Shown here: piece by piece, positions 24,516-31,253 of the stretch
Layout of the letters: each line of letters starts with the position of its first letter
Numbering within the stretch: position 1 is the stretch's first letter
Assembly (NCBI GenBank): GCA_018056545.1
Contig: JAGPFL010000010.1
Location: forward strand, 1 to 37,073
DNA length: 37,073 nucleotides
Reading direction: 5' to 3'
Source of the DNA: Syntrophobacterales bacterium
GTDB lineage: Bacteria; Desulfobacterota; Syntrophia; Syntrophales; UBA8958
The notes under the pieces: model-generated
What the model was told of the DNA's origin: nothing
The model's database searches: none
Seen by the model: the letters and a program-made list of their open reading frames with translations, nothing else
Made by a program: the position numbers and the translations under genes

Positions 24516-26213
24516 TCAGTTCGCCATCTCCCGGCCCAGGGTCATCTCGTGGATGGGTCCGCCGGGTCGCACCATGGGATAGACGCATTCCTCCCGGGCG
24601 ACGCGGAAATCCATGAGCACCGGTCCGGGGGCTTCCAGACCCTGTTTGAGCACCGGTTCCACTTCCTCGGGTTTGGTCGCCCGCAACCCCAGCCAACCGT
24701 AAGCTTCCGCCAACTTCAGAAAGTCCGGCTGATAGGTCATGTCCGTATGGGAATACCGTTTGCCGTAGAAAAGCTGCTGCCACTGGCGGACCATGCCGAG
24801 AAAGCCGTTGTTGAGCAGGACGATCTTTACGGGGATGTTGTCCTGGATCGCCGTGGCCATCTCCTGGATGTTCATCTGGATACTGCCGTCCCCGGCGATA
24901 TCCACGACCAGTTTGTCCGGGAAGGCGATCTTCGCCCCCAGGGCCGCGGGGAAGCCGTAACCCATCGTACCCAGGCCGCCGGAGGACAGGAAGGTGTTGG
25001 GTTCGTCGTACTGATAGAACTGGGCCGCCCACATCTGATTCTGACCGACCTCGGTGGTGATGATGGCCTTGCCCTTCGTCAGCTTGTAGAGGGTCTCGAT
25101 GACGAACTGGGGCTTGATCTCCGTATCGCTTTGGCAGTAGCTCAAGGGATTCTCCCGGCGCCACGCCGCGATCTGATCGAACCACTCCTGCCGCTGTTCG
25201 TCGGTGACGCTGAAATTCTGCTGTTCCAGGAGGGCATTGAAGCTCTGGAGGGCGCTTTTGCAGTCGCTGACGATGGGGACGTCCACCATGACGTTCTTGT
25301 TGATGGACGAGGGATCCACATCCACATGGACGATCTTGGCGTTGGGGGCGAAATGATCGATCTTGCCCGTCACCCGGTCGTCGAAGCGCATGCCGATGGC
25401 GATCAGGAGGTCGCAATGGCTGATGGCCATGTTGGCGTAGTAGGTGCCGTGCATCCCCGGCATGCCCAGCCAGAGGGGATCGGAGCCGGGGAAGGCCCCC
25501 AGGCCCATGAGGGTGGAGGAGACGGGCATTTTGGTCCGCCAGGCCATCTTCCGGAGCTCCGCCGCGGCGCCGCCGAGGATGACGCCGCCGCCGGAGAGAA
25601 TCATCGGCTTGGCCGCTTCGGAAATCAAATCCATCACATAAAAGGCCTTCTTCGAGGCGGGGCGCGGTTTGGCCTCCTCGATCTTCCGCGGTGGCTGCGG
25701 TTCGTAGTCCGTCACCGCCGCCATGACGTCCTTGGGCAGGTCCACCAGCACGGGGCCCGGCCGTCCGGAACGGGCGATATGGAAGGCCTCGTGAAGGGTT
25801 TTGGCCACCTCTTCCACCCGCTTGATGAGGAAGTTGTGCTTCGTACAGGGGCGGGTGATGCCCACGATGTCCACCTCCTGGAAGGCGTCGGTCCCGATGA
25901 GATGGGTGGGCACCTGGCCGGTGAGGACGACGATGGGGATGGAATCCATATAGGCGTTGGCGATTCCCGTCACCGTGTTGGACGCCCCGGGGCCGGAGGT
26001 TACCAGGGCCACCCCGACCTGGCCGGAGGCCCGGGCGAACCCGTCCGCCGCATGGACCGCCCCCTGTTCGTGACGGACCAGGATATGGCGGATCTGGCCC
26101 TTGTGGAGTTCGTCGTAGATATCCAGGAGCACGCCCCCGGGATAGCCGAAGATCGTATGGATCCCCTCCTCCTTCAACACCTTGATCAGTATCTCTGCTC
26201 CTCTCAATTGCAC
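24516..26213 (-). CDS. ilvB: acetolactate synthase large (catalytic) subunit
   Basis: 565 residues, thiamine-diphosphate and FAD dependent; condenses two pyruvates, or pyruvate with 2-oxobutyrate. The catalytic Glu lies in RHEQGAVHAADGFAR near residue 50. A middle FAD domain holds LMGLGAFPGSDPLWLGM, and the C-terminal ThDP motif runs from GDGSIQMN to LNNGFLGMVRQWQ. Length is standard. The first residues MQLRGAEILIKVLKEEGI are usual. It is the first structural gene of the ilv operon, after a leader peptide and two terminator hairpins. Confidence 0.97.
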   Translation of the reverse strand: MQLRGAEILIKVLKEEGIHTIFGYPGGVLLDIYDELHKGQIRHILVRHEQGAVHAADGFARASGQVGVALVTSGPGASNTVTGIANAYMDSIPIVVLTGQVPTHLIGTDAFQEVDIVGITRPCTKHNFLIKRVEEVAKTLHEAFHIARSGRPGPVLVDLPKDVMAAVTDYEPQPPRKIEEAKPRPASKKAFYVMDLISEAAKPMILSGGGVILGGAAAELRKMAWRTKMPVSSTLMGLGAFPGSDPLWLGMPGMHGTYYANMAISHCDLLIAIGMRFDDRVTGKIDHFAPNAKIVHVDVDPSSINKNVMVDVPIVSDCKSALQSFNALLEQQNFSVTDEQRQEWFDQIAAWRRENPLSYCQSDTEIKPQFVIETLYKLTKGKAIITTEVGQNQMWAAQFYQYDEPNTFLSSGGLGTMGYGFPAALGAKIAFPDKLVVDIAGDGSIQMNIQEMATAIQDNIPVKIVLLNNGFLGMVRQWQQLFYGKRYSHTDMTYQPDFLKLAEAYGWLGLRATKPEEVEPVLKQGLEAPGPVLMDFRVAREECVYPMVRPGGPIHEMTLGREMAN

Positions 26214-26253
26214 TTTATGGCACCTCCTTACATGGATGTTTGATTTTGACCAT

Positions 26254-26286
26254 AAAAAAAGCCGCGATCTTTTCGGAGATGCGGCC
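26254..26286 (-). terminator. second attenuator-like hairpin before ilvB
   Basis: Read on the minus strand, GCCGCATCT pairs with AGATCGCGGC (one bulged G) and is followed by a run of seven T. It shares the GCCGC/GCGGC core with the hairpin upstream, so the arms can pair in alternative ways. Confidence 0.75.
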
Positions 26287-26296
26287 TTTCGTATAA

Positions 26297-26330
26297 TAAA
26301 AAAGCCGCGGGTTTCAGGGGCCCGCGGCTC
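26297..26330 (-). terminator. attenuator terminator after the ilv leader peptide
   Basis: Perfect 9-bp stem AGCCGCGGG/CCCGCGGCT with a 9-nt loop, followed on the minus strand by TTTTTTATTAT. It lies 19 nt after the leader peptide stop codon, the expected place for a transcription attenuator. Confidence 0.85.
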
Positions 26331-26347
26331 TGGTTTTTAAAGGGTTT

Positions 26348-26425
26348 TTAAAAACACCGAGCAGCAGTCCCCCTCGGTACGATGACTACAACTACGCTGC
26401 CCGGTACAATGAGTTTGTTCTTCAT
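26348..26425 (-). CDS. ilv operon leader peptide (attenuation)
   Basis: A 25-codon frame on the minus strand (ATG at 26425, TAA at 26348-26350). Residues 5-7 are Leu-Ile-Val and 11-16 are Val-Val-Val-Val-Ile-Val, so 9 of the first 16 residues are the three end products of the operon. It is followed by two terminator hairpins and then ilvB. Ribosome stalling at the Val/Ile/Leu codons when charged tRNA is scarce would let transcription continue, as in enterobacterial ilv leaders. The ribosome site is weak (no clear GGAGG upstream). Confidence 0.85.
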   Translation of the reverse strand: MKNKLIVPGSVVVVIVPRGTAARCF

Positions 26426-26465
26426 CTTGGTGGTTTATCCGCTTTCATACTGAAAAAGTGAAGGC

Positions 26466-26494
26466 ACCGTACGAAAATTATCGGTCCTTGTCAA
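26466..26494 (-). promoter_or_regulatory. promoter of the ilv operon
   Basis: On the minus strand: perfect -35 TTGACA (26494-26489), 17-nt spacer, -10 TACGGT (26471-26466; 3 of 6). Transcription would start near 26459, about 34 nt before the leader peptide. Confidence 0.55.
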
Positions 26495-26555
26495 GCGGTT
26501 TTTTGTTCCCATCGCCAAGGGAATTATCACCATCGTTTTTCGGAAGCGATTGTTT

Positions 26556-27767
26556 TCATGTCCCGGGATTTCTCTCCCTGATGAAACACCGGGGGTCTTC
26601 GGCGAGATAGTCGCCGCTGTATGCCAGGGCCCGTCCCCGGCACCCGCCGCAAACGGTACGGAAATCGCATTCCCCGCACATCCCCTTGAGGGTCTGCTCT
26701 CTCCTCCGGAGGTCCCGGAATACCTGGGAGTCTTCGTAGATAGAACGAAAAGCGCGTTCCCGGACGTTCCCGCCCGATACCTCCACGAAAGGACAGGGCC
26801 AGACGTCGCCGTTGGCCTTTATATAGACGAAACCCCGACCGGCGGCACAGCCGTGGAATACCTTCTCGGCGAGCTTCAGCCGCCGGCCGCTGTCGAACCC
26901 CCGGGCCTTGAGCATGTGGGGCCAGTACTGGGGGCCGGCTACGGGTTCGATGACGGTCTGCACGTTTCTCTGCTTGGCCGTGATCAGTTCGCTGAGTCGG
27001 CGATTGGCACTCTTCTTCAGGGTGGCGTTGCTGATCTTTTCGCCCCGGCCCACGGCGACGAGCTGGTACATGAGCATGATCCCCGCGTCCTGCGCCGCGA
27101 CGAAGTCTATGAGGTCGCCGAGGTGGGACATATTGTACTCCATGGCCGTCGTGTTGATCTGCAGCAGGATCCCCGCCTTCTTCGTCGCCTCGATGGCCCG
27201 GAGGGCGAGGTCGAAGGCCTCGGGCTTGTTCCTGATGAAGTTGTGCACCGCCGGGTCGGCGGCATCCACGCTGATGGCGTGACAGACAACCCCGTGATCC
27301 TTGAGCTTGTAGGCCGTCTCCTCGTCGATGAGGGTCCCGTTGGTGGCGATGATGTTGGCGAAGCCCGCTTGCTGAGCGTGCCGGAGGAGTTCGTAGATAT
27401 CCTCCCGGACGAGGGGTTCGCCGCCGGTAAAGATCAGGGTCCGAAATTCGTCCATCGCCGCCAGCTCGTCGATGAGTCGTTTACCCTCATCGGTGTTGAG
27501 TTCCTGGGGATCGGGTTTCCCGCTTCCCGCATGACAGTGGATGCAACGGAGATTGCATGCGGCGGTGACCTCCCATACCGGGTGGCCGGGGTAGCCGATA
27601 CAGCCCATGCCCAGGGCGCCGTTGGCTACGGGCAGGGAGCGGAGACTGTGGTGCCGGAGCCATTGGGGAAAGCGCCGCCAGCGGTTCAGGTAGGCCATGA
27701 GGAGGGCGCTGCCCAATTGTCGAAACATCAGGGAGGGGGGAAGGAAAAAGGGTTTGCGGAGGCTCAT
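26556..27767 (-). CDS. radical SAM/SPASM domain protein
   Basis: 403 residues. An N-terminal stretch of about 60 residues with a hydrophobic/amphipathic part (FRQLGSALLMAYLNRW) is followed by the radical SAM core: CNLRCIHC (Cys71, 75, 78) binds the AdoMet [4Fe-4S] cluster and FTGGEPLVR is the GGEP motif. The C-terminal SPASM-like region has HGCAAGRGFVYIKANGDVWPC and then CGECDFRTVCGGCRGRA ... DPRC, enough cysteines for one or two more clusters. The layout is close to heme/heme-d1 pathway enzymes (NirJ, AhbC, AhbD) and to peptide-modifying enzymes; I cannot decide between them. It starts 4 nt after the UbiA-like gene, so the two are coupled. Confidence 0.85.
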   Translation of the reverse strand: MSLRKPFFLPPSLMFRQLGSALLMAYLNRWRRFPQWLRHHSLRSLPVANGALGMGCIGYPGHPVWEVTAACNLRCIHCHAGSGKPDPQELNTDEGKRLIDELAAMDEFRTLIFTGGEPLVREDIYELLRHAQQAGFANIIATNGTLIDEETAYKLKDHGVVCHAISVDAADPAVHNFIRNKPEAFDLALRAIEATKKAGILLQINTTAMEYNMSHLGDLIDFVAAQDAGIMLMYQLVAVGRGEKISNATLKKSANRRLSELITAKQRNVQTVIEPVAGPQYWPHMLKARGFDSGRRLKLAEKVFHGCAAGRGFVYIKANGDVWPCPFVEVSGGNVRERAFRSIYEDSQVFRDLRRREQTLKGMCGECDFRTVCGGCRGRALAYSGDYLAEDPRCFIRERNPGT

Positions 27768-27771
27768 CGGA

Positions 27772-28704
27772 CTATAGGTACGCGAAAAGATAACAAGCCG
27801 TGGTGCCGAGGTTCACCCCGATGTTGAGGCCGCACATCCACTCCAGCAACCGGCGGTCTCGGTCGAGGCGCCGGGCCGCCATGACGACGAGCACCAAGGA
27901 CAGCAGGAATACGGGCAGATAAGGGTAGAGAACCTGTACCGGTACGCCGGCCCGGACGGACAGCAGCACGGCCGGCCCTGACAGGACGGCGAGGAGCGCA
28001 TAGATGACCCGGCCCGTATCTCTGCCGAAGCGTACCAGGAGATTCCTCTTGCCGGTCGCGCGGTCCGCCTCGTAGTCGGGGAATTCGTTGAGGAGGATGA
28101 CGTTGAAGATGGAAAAGCCTATGGGGACGGCGATCCAGTGGATCACGTCGTGGATGTAACCCGTCTGGATATAGAAGGCCGCCGCCACGGGAAGCCAGCC
28201 GTAGCAGAAGCCGATCAGGATCTCCCCGACGCCCCGTGCGACCAGCCGGACGGGTCGCGTGGAGTAGAAGAACCCCGCCAGGGCGCCGACGGCGCCGATG
28301 AGGAGGGTATAGGACCCCGTTTTATAGTGGAACTGGAGAACCAAACCGATCAGGCAGGCCATGACGAAGCTGGCGACACCGCTCCATAGGGGCACGGATG
28401 CCGATACCCGGCCGGTGGGCATGATACCGGAGCCGCCGGCGAAACGACTGGGCGAGGCGTTGCGGGATATCCGGTCCTCCTGCTGGTCAAAAAACTCCCC
28501 TAACTGGTAGGTGGAGAGCATAATGAGGATCACCGCCGCCAGCCCCAAGAGAAAGACTTCGAGATGAAAGACGTTTTCCAACCGGTAAGCCAGGACGGCG
28601 CCCAGGACGAAGGGCAGAACGCCGACGGTATGAAAGGGCGGTCGGGCCAGGGTAATCCAGTCCGAAAGCGATAATTTCAGGGTCTGTCTTTCCTCCATGA
28701 TCAT
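27772..28704 (-). CDS. UbiA-family prenyltransferase (MenA-like)
   Basis: 310 residues, about eight to nine transmembrane helices. UbiA enzymes join a polyprenyl chain to an aromatic acceptor at the membrane. Two Asp-rich motifs that bind the Mg-diphosphate are visible in divergent form: YQLGEFFDQQEDRISRN near 65-85 and NEFPDYEADRATGKRNLLVRFG near 200-222. The N-terminal ARPPFHTVGVLPFVLGAVLA resembles MenA (1,4-dihydroxy-2-naphthoate prenyltransferase). The coupled radical SAM gene and the nearby MenB/BadI-like gene fit a quinone or tetrapyrrole-related pathway, but neither is proven. A TTGACA at 28766-28761 on the minus strand may be part of its promoter. Confidence 0.85.
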   Translation of the reverse strand: MIMEERQTLKLSLSDWITLARPPFHTVGVLPFVLGAVLAYRLENVFHLEVFLLGLAAVILIMLSTYQLGEFFDQQEDRISRNASPSRFAGGSGIMPTGRVSASVPLWSGVASFVMACLIGLVLQFHYKTGSYTLLIGAVGALAGFFYSTRPVRLVARGVGEILIGFCYGWLPVAAAFYIQTGYIHDVIHWIAVPIGFSIFNVILLNEFPDYEADRATGKRNLLVRFGRDTGRVIYALLAVLSGPAVLLSVRAGVPVQVLYPYLPVFLLSLVLVVMAARRLDRDRRLLEWMCGLNIGVNLGTTACYLFAYL

Positions 28705-28821
28705 CCGGTGTTGCCGCCTTTGTCCGTTAAGTTGCCCCGACTAACACAGACGGTTTTAATTGTCAAACCTGTGTGCTGATTTAATGTCGGAAGGGCCGCT
28801 CGGCTATTTGCCGTGAGTTTT

Positions 28822-28895
28822 TATGTAACAATGTCCACAAGTGCCGGACAATTTTCATCTTTCGTTGTGCTCGAACCGGGCATGGGGTTTATTAG
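28822..28895 (+). repeat. dispersed palindromic repeat, copy 3
   Basis: The complement of 28822-28858 reads ATGAAAATTGTCC ... GGACATTGTTACATA, the same core as copy 2, preceded by the shared flank CACAACGAAAG and a further partly matching stretch (CTAATAAACC-CATGCC). It lies in the gap between the crotonase and prenyltransferase genes. Confidence 0.7.
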
Positions 28896-28963
28896 GAAAA
28901 CACATCCATGCGATGTCCCTTAAACCGTTTCCATCGTTTTGGATAAACATGGCGATTCAGGGT

Positions 28964-29761
28964 TCATTTCTTGCGGAAGCGGGTGTAGTCCGGTCGGCGC
29001 TTTTCCATGAAGGCGCGCTTGCCCTCCAGGGATTCGTCCGTCTCGTAGAACATGCTCAGTCCGCCCACCCCCAGGTTGGAGATGCCCATCACCCCGTCCG
29101 TCTCCCCGTGGAAGGCGTACTTGAGCATCTTTAAGGCGGTGGGACTCTTTTCCAGAAGCTCACGGCACCATTTTTCCACCTCGGCGTCGAGCTGGTCCAG
29201 GGGGACGACGGCGTTGACGAGACCCATTTCCAGGGCCTCCCGGGCGGTGTAGCGCCGGCACAGATACCATATTTCCTTGGCTTTTTTCATGCCCACGGCC
29301 CGGACGAGGTCGCCGGTGCCGTACCCGGGATCGAAGCTGCCCACCCGGGGGCCCGCCTGGCCGAACTGGGCGGTTTCCGCGGCTATGGAGAGGTCGCAGA
29401 CCACCTGGAAGACGTTTCCCCCGCCGATGGCGAAGCCGTTGACCCGGGCGATGACCGGTTTGGGGATGGTGCGGATGAGGAGCGATACCTGCTGCCAGCC
29501 CACCTCCAGGGGAAGGGCGGCGACGGTGCCGCCGTACCCGCCTTTCTCCCGTAGGGACTGGTCGCCGCCGGTGCAGAAGGCCTTGTCGCCCGCACCGGTG
29601 AGAACCACCACGCCTACCTCCGTGTCCACCCAGGCGTCCGTGAAGGCCCGGGTGAGTTCATAGATCGTCACCGGCGTGCAGGCGTTGTACTTTTCCGGCC
29701 GGTTGATGGTGACCGTCGCGATCCCTTCCTTCTTTTCGTAAATGATTTCCCTGAATTCCAT
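28964..29761 (-). CDS. crotonase of the MenB/BadI type
   Basis: 265 residues. Enoyl-CoA hydratase fold with the MenB/BadI hallmark AFCTGGDQS, the oxyanion-hole strand VIARVNGFAIGGGNVFQVVCDLSIAAE, FGQAGPRVGSFDPGYGTGDL and the closing TDESLEGKRAFMEKRRPDY. MenB makes the naphthoquinone ring; BadI hydrolyses the ring of 2-ketocyclohexanecarboxyl-CoA in alicyclic/benzoate breakdown. The exact wording FCTGGDQS, DPGYGT and LDAEVEKW looks closer to BadI, whereas the nearby MenA-like gene favours MenB. ATG 29761 is preferred (GGAGG 6 nt upstream); ATG 29764 is directly before it. A syntrophic benzoate degrader could use the BadI reaction. Confidence 0.82.
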   Translation of the reverse strand: MEFREIIYEKKEGIATVTINRPEKYNACTPVTIYELTRAFTDAWVDTEVGVVVLTGAGDKAFCTGGDQSLREKGGYGGTVAALPLEVGWQQVSLLIRTIPKPVIARVNGFAIGGGNVFQVVCDLSIAAETAQFGQAGPRVGSFDPGYGTGDLVRAVGMKKAKEIWYLCRRYTAREALEMGLVNAVVPLDQLDAEVEKWCRELLEKSPTALKMLKYAFHGETDGVMGISNLGVGGLSMFYETDESLEGKRAFMEKRRPDYTRFRKK

Positions 29762-29780
29762 CATCCCCCTCCGATAATGA

Positions 29781-29924
29781 TCAAAAAGCAATTTTTGTGC
29801 TCGAAATGGCTTTCACCTCGTCCAACCTGCCCAGGATGTCGGTGTCCGGCTCGCCGAAGATGACGAAGAGGTTCCCCTTGCCGGTGTTCTTCAGGTCATC
29901 GGCCATGTGGAGGTCGGCGTTCAT
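29781..29924 (-). pseudogene. fragment of a type III DNA methyltransferase (Mod)
   Basis: A 47-codon frame containing DLHMADDLKNTGKGNLFVIFGEPD, a stretch I recognise from the C-terminal half of COG2189 type III adenine methyltransferases. The catalytic DPPY and AdoMet motifs are absent, so it is an internal scrap. The ATG overlaps the restored stop of the XRE antitoxin (ATGA). It is read here as a remnant, together with the restriction-enzyme scrap at 31013-31252. Confidence 0.5.
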
Positions 29925-30285
29925 TTCAACTTTCCGTAATGCAAATCCCCTTCGGCGATGCCCACAGTTTTCCTTTGCTTTTCGCGCAGCAGTTCGACGT
30001 GGATCGTGGCGTCGAGGCCTCGGCGACCCTTCTGAGCATGCTCAGAGGATGGCCTTCATGGGCTGGCGATTCCAGGCGACTGATCTGCTGCTGGGTCGTG
30101 CCCACCCGTTTGGCCAACTCCTTCTGCGAAAGACCGGATTCCTTTCTCAAGGCGGCCAGCTCCAACGCGACATCCCATGCTTCACCGGCTTTCTTGAAAC
30201 GTTCGGCAAATTTCTCATCCTTGAGTTGCTCTTCGAGATATTTGTCGAAATTTGTCTTTCTTTTCATTGCCTGAGCCGTTTTCAT
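29921..30285 (-). pseudogene. XRE-type antitoxin (HigA-like) with frameshifted C-terminus
   Basis: About 88 intact N-terminal residues contain a helix-turn-helix LRKESGLSQKELAKRVGTTQQQISRLE, as in HigA antitoxins. After RVAEA the current frame turns into Ser/Thr/Cys-rich nonsense and stops at 29926. Reading the +1 frame from the same point gives LDATIHVELLREKQRKTVGIAEGD and a stop at 29921-29923, a normal C-terminus. So one base, probably a G in the run near 30015-30018 of the plus strand, has been lost. DNA binding might survive. The start (30285) lies 3 nt after the preceding antitoxin gene. Confidence 0.65.
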
Positions 30286-30288
30286 GGT

Positions 30289-30603
30289 TCAATGCTGACA
30301 GACCTGAAGCGTGAGGCGCTCCGCGGAACTGCACACCTTCAGGAGGCTTAGGAAATTCTTCAGGGTCGGGTTCCCTTTCGGGCCGAGCATGCGGCGCAGG
30401 CTCTTTTCGTTGATCTGCAATTCCCGGGCAATATGGGTGATAGATCCGGTGGCGTTCAGATAGTCGCGGAGCAGGGCTTTGCCTGTTTCGATGTCGTCCA
30501 TGAGGAAGGCGTTGGTCGCCTCCACGATCAGCTCACTTCTGAAATCCGGGTCCGACTTCACCCGGGCCATGACCGTTTCCCTGAAATCTCTTGTCAGCGG
30601 CAT
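30289..30603 (-). CDS. antitoxin, HI1420-like helix-turn-helix protein
   Basis: 104 residues of the addiction-module antidote family that pairs with HigB/RelE-type toxins. Family features are the opening LTRDFRETVMARVKSDPDFR, the middle AFLMDDIETGKALLRDYLNATGSI and the DNA-binding helix ELQINEKSLRRMLGPKGNPTLKNF. The length is usual and the frame is intact. It follows the broken toxin gene by 12 nt, the usual toxin-first order of this module. It should neutralise the toxin and repress the operon through the palindrome at 30964-30979. Confidence 0.85.
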   Translation of the reverse strand: MPLTRDFRETVMARVKSDPDFRSELIVEATNAFLMDDIETGKALLRDYLNATGSITHIARELQINEKSLRRMLGPKGNPTLKNFLSLLKVCSSAERLTLQVCQH

Positions 30604-30615
30604 TGCTCGCCTCCC

Positions 30616-30938
30616 CTATCGTTGCTTCTTTCTGGCCTGATAATCGATCCAGTGTGCCTTGGCCGTTTCGATGTCCTGGGCTTGGCGCTTCTTGGCGCCG
30701 CCGCCGACCAGGATGATCGGTTCATCGCCATCCATGCCGAAATAGACGCGGTAGCCGGGGCCGTAATCGATCTTTCTTTCGTAAACGCCGGCCCCGACGC
30801 TTTCTATGTTCGACCGGTTTCCCATCCCCATGCGGATCAGGGCCGTCTTACCTTTGCCGCCGCGCGGCCATCGAGCCCTTCGAACCAGGAGCGGAAAGGG
30901 CTCGAACCATTCGTTGTCACATACTCGAGGATCTTCAT
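30616..30938 (-). pseudogene. HigB/RelE-type toxin, frameshifted
   Basis: From ATG 30938 (GAGG upstream) one frame gives KILEYVTTNGSSPFRSWFEG and LDGRAAAKV, a normal N-terminus of the phage-derived Gp49-like/HigB family, then stops. Another frame gives the rest: TALIRMGMGNRSNIE, AGVYERKIDYGPGYRVYFG and IETAKAHWIDYQ up to the stop at 30616. Joining them needs one extra base near 30848-30851 of the plus strand (AAGGT-AAGACG). The RNase core (RKIDYGPGYRVYF) is intact. So either the toxin has been killed by a 1-nt deletion or the assembly has an error. Confidence 0.7.
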
Positions 30939-30963
30939 GAATGCCTCGGAGATCGATCAAATG

Positions 30964-30994
30964 GTAACATAGGTGTTACTAAGAGTAAAGGTAA
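30964..30994 (-). promoter_or_regulatory. toxin-antitoxin promoter and operator
   Basis: The palindrome GTAACA-TAGG-TGTTAC (30964-30979) overlaps a -10 hexamer TATGTT (30971-30966, minus strand), with a -35 TTACCT 17 nt upstream (30994-30989). It lies 25 nt before the toxin ATG, the usual site for antitoxin autorepression. Confidence 0.55.
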
Positions 30995-31012
30995 TTCTTC
31001 GCCTCATGGTTC

Positions 31013-31252
31013 TTACGGTTCGCGGCAAAGGGCGTCGCCGATCGTCCTGTCGAACTCCGCTGCGACCTTGGCCTCGAACTCCGCCTCGATTTGGTAGACC
31101 TCCGTGAACTCGGCAAAGGCCCAGCGGCCGTACCGCTGGAGGTTGTTCACCCCCGGGATATAGTCATTGTCCGTGGCGAGTTTCTTTTCCTTTGCGTCTG
31201 CCCGCCGGAAGCCCTTGATCTCGACGACCAGCTGGAGGGGGCGGCTTCTCAT
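31013..31252 (-). pseudogene. C-terminal fragment of a type III restriction enzyme (Res)
   Basis: 79 codons with LVVEIKGFRRADAKEKK, YIPGVNNLQRYGRWAFAEF and a YQIEAEFEAKV end, which I recognise as the C-terminus of type III restriction subunits (the EIK triad is of the PD-(D/E)XK nuclease). The helicase part and most of the nuclease are gone. Its ATG lies 1 nt after the stop of the penicillin-binding protein gene, so the deletion or insertion junction abuts that gene. Confidence 0.6.
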
Positions 31253-31253
31253 G

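Noticed and set aside
24507-26243. 578-codon plus-strand frame opposite ilvB
   Set aside because: Antisense shadow of a textbook acetolactate synthase gene.
28861-28890. T-arm-like GGTTCGAGC motif on the minus strand, possible tRNA
   Set aside because: No acceptor stem, anticodon arm or CCA end around it; it is not kept in the other repeat copy. I found no tRNA or rRNA gene in the window.
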